Shown piece after piece: positions 56,656-64,000 of a stretch of 64,000 bases of DNA. Source of the stretch: Steromphala cineraria (taxonomy: Eukaryota; Mollusca; Gastropoda; Trochida; Trochidae). The first letter of the stretch is position 1; each line of letters starts with the position of its first letter. A model generated the notes under the pieces. It was given only the letters and a program-made list of their open reading frames with translations. It searched no databases and had not been told where the DNA came from. Made by a program: the position numbers and the translations under genes. Location of the stretch: the NCBI GenBank assembly GCA_916613615.1, contig OU744725.1:70614868-70678867 (forward strand). Direction: 5' to 3'.

Positions 56656-59640
56656 CCCACTCCTATCTTAAGATTGCTATCATGTAAATATAACCCTTTT
56701 ACAAAAGCATGTGAAACCAATGAACAAATACTTGTAAATATCTAACAAAAGATAGATATCTTTGAAATATGACCGTGAATGGAGAGTATCTTGATATATA
56801 CTGACGAAAATTAATGAACAGTTACGTGTTACAAGTTTCCGATAACCACGAATGGTTATCTGGTTACCTGATGTAAATCGTTAATCCAGAAATACCTCCT
56901 TAATCACATTTATCAATCTTCCCCAACACGATGGTCAATAATACCAGAAACATCTAAAGTGTACATGTTAGGGGGTGCATTACCTATTTGCTATAGCCAC
57001 CTTCAGTCAGTGCCAAATAGGTTCATGGTTATTACAATGAGAAACGATCACCCCGGGCCAAGGAAGCTCTTTGCAATGAATCCAAGACCATTCTATCCGG
57101 TATTTCCGTCTCATGCATACGAACTTATTAATTGAAAGGTTATTGTAAATAGGATAAGTTGAATTAAGCGCGGCCTTAATGTTCTACGCTTTTTGTTATG
57201 TACACATCTACACTATCGGTATTTAATGGATTTACTAGACATTAGAGAGTCAAACAGATACTACTCAGTACTTCTTTTTTTCACTCTAGGAAATTTAGGT
57301 ATACACGATGCACAAAGGAACAACCAGTATTTGTACTTTGTACCTTAACAGCATATAACAAACCTGAAAATAACTTTCCACATAATGATAGGAATGTTCT
57401 TTAATACATCGTCATTGCCATTTAAATACTTTAAATGTGTTTTTCTCCTACTCCTTAGCCACTTAATAATAAACTATTTCCAAAACAAACCCATTGTTAA
57501 ACGTCAAGAGTGAAGTCCAGCCTGCTCTTTAGAGAGTAAGTACACTGACAGGCTGACCTCGAGACACTTGGGTCGGATAATCAGACATCTGGCGCTGAAC
57601 GATTTGACATGAAACCTTTACAGCATTTTAACCAAAATAGAACGCACAAACGCCTCAATTCAAGGAGTAAAAGACATCGTAAAACAGGAAGGCACCAACA
57701 ATGCAAAAGATATATAGCTTTTTCTCTGGAAACAGTCAACATAAATCTGATTATCACCAGACAATTAATCAGTGTTTTTCATCAAAAACTTTAGAACTCT
57801 TCTATTACCTTTGACAAGGAAAAATTACATGAAAACCTGAATCAATTTATATATAAAATATACAAAACGTTCAAAAAGATTATTTACCAGCCTCAAAAGC
57901 GTTACGATATATACCGTTAAAAATCATTTAACTTCTCATGTGGGATTTCCTATGAATATTTACCTTCAATAATAGAATGTTTTTGTCCTGGTTTAATATT
58001 AATATAAACGATTAAATGTCGGATACATTAAAAAAATAACTCGAATTTGTTCAACGCCCAATTATTTCCTGTAATGCATGCGAGTAAATATCCTCATAAA
58101 TCAAACATCAGAACCATTAACACGTCACGAACCATGTTGTCGAAGTATTAAGAAATCTCTGTTACTTCGGTTCCATGTCACTCCATAAATACCATAGAAG
58201 ATATTAAAATGCAGGTTTAATTATCCATTCAGGGAAATGAAATACTCTTACCTTAAAAAAAGGTGCTGTTCACACAAAATCCCTAAAGCACAAAAGTATA
58301 GGTTGCAGTCTCATGTTAACAGTTCCTTAGTGTCGCTCGCTATTAGTGCCGAGACGGAGACAAGCCGCAGTGAAACCGCTTAGCAAGCCAGCACCCGATT
58401 GGATGTGCGTCTTCTGTCTCTAGAAGAAGGAGTTGCAATGGAATGTGGGCTTGGATGTTGTGGTACACAATACGGTTTGATCGATAGTCAGTCACTGACG
58501 CCTCTGAAACCAGGAGCCCACTCGACAAATATAGAAAAGGCCCGATTCCTCAAAGTTCTCCCCCATATTTTCACTTGATATCTACCGGGAAGGACAGGCT
58601 ATATTTTACAAGACAACGCAACACTATCGGGGCCGTTGGTGATTAGATTTTCAGGGTTATCAGGACTTTGTCAATCGGGGAAGGAATATGTTGAAGTTTT
58701 TATTGTTCATTTATTGTTTACGTTAGTAAGAGAGATATTCTGATATAAACTCATGTCCATGACGATATTATAGCACGATAACGGTATCCTATTAAGTAGA
58801 CAAGATAATAAACATCTATTGATATAATAACCTATTTTCAACGATTACCATATAAAGTAATGACGATTGCACCACTTAATACATTTTAAGTTCAGCCATT
58901 TCATCAGAGGACAACAATTGTATCATGTAACAACATATAAAGTTTCAGTTGAAATTATTAACTATGGTGATATCATACGAAACAAAATAATAAACTTACT
59001 TAGACATGTAAAGTATATCCGAGGAATAGATAAAGGTTAAATTGCTAAAGGGTTTGAAGAGATATGATATCTTATTTTGATGTAAAATAAACTTGAAATG
59101 AGATATACGCTTTGATAATTGAAGAAAAGTCACTTGTTTGCGACAGTGGCGAGAACATTGATCGTCATAAAACGGAGTGAATGGTTATGTCATTGCAATT
59201 CGTGTCACTGTAATATTGTTATGAAGCCCTTGCGTAATAATCTATTGACCATAATATTACCTTTAAAGTCAATCAATTCAATGAATGATGTTACAAGTCT
59301 AATTAAACTCGAAGATACTGACAGATGTATTTAAAAAAAAATTGATACATCTAAATTCTCAATATGTTCCTAATGACAATCCTACTTACATGTACATACC
59401 ACTATCTATACGAGGGACCCTCGACACACTACTGGTGATTGTATGTGACATCATGCGAACAAAATCTATATTTATCTATCTATCTGCAAAAGCTATATTT
59501 TACATCGATTAGTAAAAAGCGTCGTGTTCATTGAATTCATCTCCCGTGTAAGATATAGATTAGTTGTCTGATCAATAGTAGGCTTAAACATAATCTCAAG
59601 TTGATGAGAATTATGGACGTCCACGGGTCTTGGTCTTTAT
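56656..59640. other. No recognised gene
   Basis: Several short frames (57609-57794, 58343-58528, 59119-59334) were read and show no domain. No RNA gene or repeat recognised. Confidence 0.45.
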
Positions 59641-59773
59641 CTTATTAAACATGATATCTCCAGAAGAAATCAGATAAGTCCTTATCTTAACAATCATGAT
59701 CATATCCAGAAGAAATCAGGTAGGTCCTTATCGTAACAAACACGATCACATCCAGAAGAAACCAGATAAGTTC
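59641..59773 (+). repeat. Minisatellite, three units of about 40-47 bp
   Basis: TCCAGAAGAAATCAGATAAG, TCCAGAAGAAATCAGGTAGG and TCCAGAAGAAACCAGATAAG mark successive units, each followed by TCCTTAT or TTCC and a CATGAT/CACGAT stretch. Confidence 0.85.
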
Positions 59774-60675
59774 CAAATCAAATAATCCAATGCTTTTTTT
59801 TATTACTTTTGATATGTTGGCTGTTCCAGTTACTCATTAGTAAACTAAGTTAATAACATTTAAGAGGATTTCTATCGGTATCAAAGGTTCTTTTCTTCTC
59901 TTTCATTACGGGAAGAAGTGCACAACATACTTTTATCAAATCGTATTATTGGAATTAAGCGGTCACCCAGAGTTTGAACGTGAACACATTGAAAGTGAAG
60001 GGGGACTGTTTATGAAATATATACTTAAAATATGACACTTGTGATAAACATTCAAAGCGATACATCTTATCAACTATCAGATAAAGTCATTGCGTTTAAT
60101 GGCGGTAAGTTTTTCCTTACTTACATATTACTTTCATTGCTTTCAACAAGAGGAGAGTAAAATCCTCCTTTTTTTTCTATATAAATCAAATGTCGAAGGA
60201 AACTGCAGCAACATATTTAAACAACCCTTTCGATATTGCTCAAGTAGACGACCACCCATCCTCGCTTACAGTTTTGCCATTACACTAATGACAGGGTCGA
60301 CATAAAGGTATTGATCATAAAAAACTGTAAGCAAGGGTGCCAATCCCTCAATGCATTAGTGCCAAAACAAGATGTGATGAACATGCTGTTACAATCGATG
60401 AGCTGTATTGAAAATTAGGAACAACGGAATAAAAACGAAAGAGGTAAAATCGAAATCAACTAGATTAGCGTTTGCGGGACACCGCAAAAGCAGAGCAGCC
60501 CCAAAACTTGGGGTTTCGCCTTACCCTGTTCCGCCTTCTACAAGCCTCAGCATATTGGGCATTTTCTTGTGACTTGACTTTTGACACTCAATGTCACGCA
60601 ATCAATGAATACATTTCATTGAATATAACATTAATGTAACGAATTAAAATTTTCTCAATATATGTTGACCTTGCT
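59774..60675. other. No recognised gene
   Basis: Short frames only (60090-60305). Nothing RNA-like recognised. Confidence 0.45.
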
Positions 60676-60913
60676 GTGACCTTGACCTTTGACCTTGAAA
60701 GTGAACATGTCACTGTAATTCCCCAGAGGTGTAGACACTTATACATGTTCATGAGTTCTGAAAAGCTTAATGGGATTAAGTTGATCAAAATTAGTTGCAC
60801 TTTAGTTAACTTTTTTCCACCAAGCTTTCCTGAACTCTTATTCATAACTTACTGCTTATACCTCGGGGAACTATTTTGACATGTTCACTTTCAAGGTCAA
60901 GAGTCAAGGTCAC
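60676..60913. mobile_element. TIR element with nuclear-receptor-like half-sites (238 bp)
   Basis: GTGACCTTGACCTTTGACCT and GAAAGTGAACATGTCA at the left pair with TGACATGTTCACTTTC and AAGGTCAAGAGTCAAGGTCAC at the right. Pairing continues through the CCCC.GAGGT region, giving arms of about 50-60 bp. No ORF. CTTGACCTTTGACCTTG repeats of this sort are frequent in marine invertebrate genomes. Confidence 0.85.
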
Positions 60914-61254
60914 GAAGAAGAATAATTTGTTGAACTCTTTGAATCCAGCAGCAAATGCCATACATGTACATAAACTGTAAGATTGAACTAAGCTTCTCAA
61001 AAGGAAGAAAGAAACATGAAATATGAGATTAGAATCAAATACTTCTGTTCTGTTCTATCTTTGGTGTACAATTCCTAAACCATTTGGAAATTCACCTTTC
61101 TTTCAGAACAAAGGTAGAAAAAGATTACCTAATGTCAGGTTCCAAAACACGTGAGCATTCCTGGGCTCTGCAGATTACTAAAACATTAAGATTAGGATTG
61201 TGGATTGTTTTATTGTATGAAATATGATCATGGTCTCGCTAATGTATTTGTCAT

Positions 61255-61425
61255 GGTGAGTTGAGGAAGTACGGGGTTTAACGCCGACTTAAGGGTATAT
61301 TTAACTTATGTCACGGCTGATGGTATTAATGCAGAGAGACAGCTGTTATGCACTGAGGTGAAACCTGCGAGCACCGGCTTGAACTAGCGGGTAATCAGTG
61401 GTTCTGCGCTGAATCGGTCAAAGGT
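61255..61425 (-). mobile_element. tRNA-derived SINE, 3' half only, diverged
   Basis: GGGGTTTAACGCCGACTTAA on the plus strand corresponds to the conserved 3' domain of the other copies (GGGGTTTATCGCCGCTTTTA at 42759). It continues to AAACCTGCGAGCACCGGCTT; the tRNA head is missing. Confidence 0.8.
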
Positions 61426-61646
61426 TTCAATTCAGTTATTATTGGAGTACATATGTTTCGAAGACTTTAAAATATTCTTCAAAGCATGAGAAGGCTAAAA
61501 GGACAAATACCGAAACGTCAAATAAAGACGTCGTTCATCCATAGAATTTCGCTTTTTCTTCATATATACCACCGATACCACCAACTACTCGAAAGCCACT
61601 CATGCATTTCAAGATAGTTCAAGTTATAAGATGCGCTACAGAGGAT
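61426..61646. other. Short spacer
   Basis: No feature seen between the SINE fragment and the TIR element. Confidence 0.4.
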
Positions 61647-61994
61647 CATTCTCTCCCCAAAGAGGCAGATCAAGTCATGTTGATTTAGCCTCTGTTCTGT
61701 TACGCCGACTTTGTGGGATAGAATGGGAGATGCCTGATTGGAGGCAATCAAAGTTAGTTGTGCAATCAGCGACGCTGTTCTTAAATCATCGTTTTGGCTA
61801 CTGAATCAAGGCAAAAGCATTGTGATATGAACAACTCTTTCCATGCGAGAAGCGTTGTCATTTTATAAAGAAATTCAAATGGATTGTGATGCGGGTGTTT
61901 CCGCTAGGGGAAACTGCCGGAAGCCACGGATATCGGCGTAATAGAACAGAGGCTAAATCAACATGACTTGATCTGCCTCTGTTTGGAGAGAATG
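61647..61994. mobile_element. Second TIR family, full-length reference copy (348 bp, 62-bp arms)
   Basis: The left arm CATTCTCTCC...GAGGCAGATCAAGTCATGTT...TTACGCCGA (61647-61708) and the right arm, its reverse complement (61933-61994), match except around CCCCAAAG/CCAAACAG and one further base. The interior carries TGATTGGAGGCAATCAAAGT and GGGGAAACTGCCGGAAGCCA. Non-autonomous. Truncated or diverged relatives are at 46161 and 54308. Confidence 0.93.
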
Positions 61995-62387
61995 CAAGAG
62001 AGTATAAGCTCCAGTTAACAAAATGTGCATGACTTTCAACAAAATATGATCATACGTTTACAGCTGGACACACCTTATGGTAATGGTCCCATTTTTCATA
62101 AATGTGACAAACGATATCTTCATTGTCTAGACAACAGATAAAGTATCTGTAACCTAAACCGTCTTGATTTCTTTCAGACAGTGCTCTTTGAAGAACTTTT
62201 TTATTTGATGTAAATTGGATTTAGTTCTATGAGATTAGTAGGTTGTCAGATGACACATTTGAATATTTTCGCCCTATCAAAAAAATATAAATACAATTAA
62301 GGGAAATCGGCAGAAAGTACAGTAACCGCGGTAAATGACGAGTATCTTAAATGCACTTTATTGTAAACTTCTTTCCCTCAATTTATT
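61995..62387. other. No recognised gene
   Basis: Nothing recognised. Confidence 0.4.
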
Positions 62388-62688
62388 GAAGTGGTTAGCG
62401 CGTTCGGCTTCGGATCAGGAGGTCCGTGGTTCGAATCCCGCCAGGGGCTCGGTAACTTTGTCTGCAGTAGAGAACTGTTCTACACGCAGTCAGGTTTGGG
62501 TGCAATGATACACTGAATTTCAGTGCAGTACCACCCATGTTTGCTAGTTCCAGCCGATGCTCGCAGGTTTCGACGCAACGCATGATCACAATAGTGTTGC
62601 GGGCTTTCTCCCTGCAATAATACTAGCAGCCGCGATACAAGTGAAATACTCTTGAAAGCGGCGATAAACCCCATCTCACCTCACCTCA
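62388..62688 (+). mobile_element. tRNA-derived SINE, full length, best preserved
   Basis: Begins GTGGTTAGCGCGTTCGG (A-box region) and CTTCGGATCAGGAGG, then B box GGTTCGAATCC at 62428-62438. The CTTCGGA loop fits a tRNA-Arg(TCG)-like ancestor. The central part follows, then a 3' domain AAGCGGCGATAAACCCC and the tail ATCTCACCTCACCTC. Pol III boxes look intact. Minus-strand open frames across it are artefacts. Confidence 0.93.
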
Positions 62689-63046
62689 ATCTATTGACAA
62701 ATAATAATGCCAACCATAACAAGCAACAGTTTATCGTTTCATTATGAGTAGCAAAAATACAAAATATTCCACTGCAAGTATTGAAGAACCCTAATCTATC
62801 GTTAAAATTTCATTTATTCTTTTAGTTGAGATATCAATATATAAAATTTGTAGATACATCACAAAACATAATGATATATAATAACGAGTTGTTGCCTATC
62901 TTCACAGCAATTCAGCTTTCAGCGTTGAACTCAAGCCCACAAATCCGAAACATTATATCTTGTTGACGCCATTGATCCTAACTTTTACATTTCAATAACA
63001 AAAACGTCATTACAAAGTCTAACCTTTGTGCATTCTATGTACCTTC
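62689..63046. other. No recognised gene
   Basis: AT-rich; nothing recognised. Confidence 0.4.
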
Positions 63047-63387
63047 TAGGGGGAATATAAGGTGATGTCAGGAAAATGAAAATTAATGGTTCCATTTGAA
63101 AAACAATGTGTTTAAACTAAATGGGGCAGTAATAATTCAAATATATAATGTAAAGTTTAGCCACGCGATTCCTTTTTCTTACACAAAATGAATTAAAGGT
63201 GTTCACACAAAATGGCCGCCAATGGATTTTATGTGAATCTTCATACTTTGTCCTCTGACTATGAATGATTGACCTGTGTAATGAGATTTTTGACACTGTC
63301 AAAATAGTATATTTAACATTAACTTACAGTTGTTGGTGAAAAATTTAAGATTTAAAATTATCAAAAAACGTGCTACTGCCCCTTTAA
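63047..63387 (-). mobile_element. TTAAAGGGGCAGTAGCACG-family TIR element, inverted, one terminus lost
   Basis: The right end ACGTGCTACTGCCCCTTTAA is intact and the core is present in reverse orientation (AAAATGGCCGCCAATGGATT). The other end stops at TAGGGGGAATATAAGG without its last about 24 bp. Confidence 0.9.
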
Positions 63388-64000
63388 GTAGGTTTATTTT
63401 CCTTCGAAAAGGGTCCATAAGTTAATGCAAGATTTTGAGAATAAATTTTGGCATTTACATGAATGGTTAAATCTTGAAGTTAAAGGCTTTCCTAAATCCT
63501 TTACATTAATTGAGGGTTTGATATGAAATGTGTTGGAATGTATACAGTAACTGATCATGAGAATTGCAGGTATTTTTCCATAAACGCGTTTCTAAACTAC
63601 GTAAACTACTACAAGACATAAAGTATGGATAACAACTTCTTGATTTATTTCTCACGACGTTTCTGAGCCGATTCATGAAATATACAGTTTGTCATTTTCC
63701 TTTCATTTTGTTTTTTTAGGCTTTCGTTGCATATCATACAACATGTATATGTTCACACATAGCTTTTTAAGCAAGCATTTGGAAAAGGGAATAAAACAGA
63801 AACTGATTTTGACGTATTGAAAACTACTTGTTTCTTAAGTATATGTCACTCCGTCATATAGATAATTGTGCAGTCGGTTTGGAAACGTAATGAAATAATC
63901 ATTATGGGGAATTCATATAACAAAATCTAGACAATAGCCTGCAAGCTCTTCCTCTTCTGACGCATCAAACCTGTCAATCCCGAGTCTTTATCCATTCTAA
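63388..64000. other. No recognised gene to window end
   Basis: No coding or repeat feature recognised. Confidence 0.4.

Noticed and set aside
59641..59773. CRISPR-like array
   Set aside because: Only three diverged units without unique spacers, in a eukaryotic context; a minisatellite.
62391..62450. Possible functional tRNA gene
   Set aside because: A and B boxes are good, but the acceptor stem does not close and the sequence continues into a repeated SINE body.
62395..62589. Open frames on the minus strand across the SINE, and the matching frame at 42841-43065
   Set aside because: The same peptide appears wherever the SINE is and overlaps its Pol III boxes; it is a by-product of the repeat.

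Overview
This is a eukaryotic, AT-rich, intron- and transposon-dominated window, most likely from a lophotrochozoan and probably a marine mollusc. The evidence is the intronless-coding rhodopsin-type receptor with a spliced 5' UTR, the tRNA-headed SINEs carrying a conserved 'GGTTTATCGCCGC'-type domain like that of molluscan SINEs, TIR elements of several families, and CTTGACCTTTGACC-type repeats common in marine invertebrates. No species can be named from the sequence. Nothing bacterial is present: no operons, no CRISPR array, no rRNA.

Left third (1-22,334). Two direct tandem copies of a segment of at least 7 kb lie about 15.06-15.42 kb apart (copy A 1-7277, cut by the window edge; copy B about 15417-22334). 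Each carries, on the minus strand, one class A peptide-receptor-like GPCR gene. Copy B is intact (388 aa, 20927-22093). Copy A is broken by a 351-bp LINE 3'-end insertion with a 10-bp target-site duplication. A third, truncated and frameshifted piece of the receptor (7278-7568) and an inverted relic of its 5' splice acceptor and leader (about 11020-11155) lie in the spacer between copies. The spacer also holds LINE reverse-transcriptase fragments, a rearranged inverted duplication (8455-8990 against 12640-14925), a 144-bp hairpin and a repeat with three palindromic CRE motifs.

Centre (22,335-29,800). A nested stack of transposons: a degraded LINE is interrupted by a small repeat, which is interrupted by a complete LTR retrotransposon (22899-29241). 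The LTRs are 634 bp and look identical, the TSD is CTAG, the primer site is tRNA-Pro-type, and there is a polypurine tract. The polyprotein has a Ty3/gypsy-type reverse transcriptase, but the integrase precedes it: gag - protease - integrase - RT - RNase H. That is the domain order of Gmr1-like elements, and the gag has a SCAN-like region. One missing base in RT splits the reading frame. This is the most interesting object in the window.

Right half (29,800-64,000). No convincing host coding gene was found. It is intergenic or intronic sequence seeded with short elements: five to six SINE copies, three to four copies of a TTAAAGGGGCAGTAGCACG-ended TIR element, three copies of a second TIR element (62-bp arms at 61647-61994), a Tc1/mariner transposase relic (39860-40634), a second LINE RT relic (33120-33400), several hairpins, a 532-bp tandem duplication and short minisatellites.
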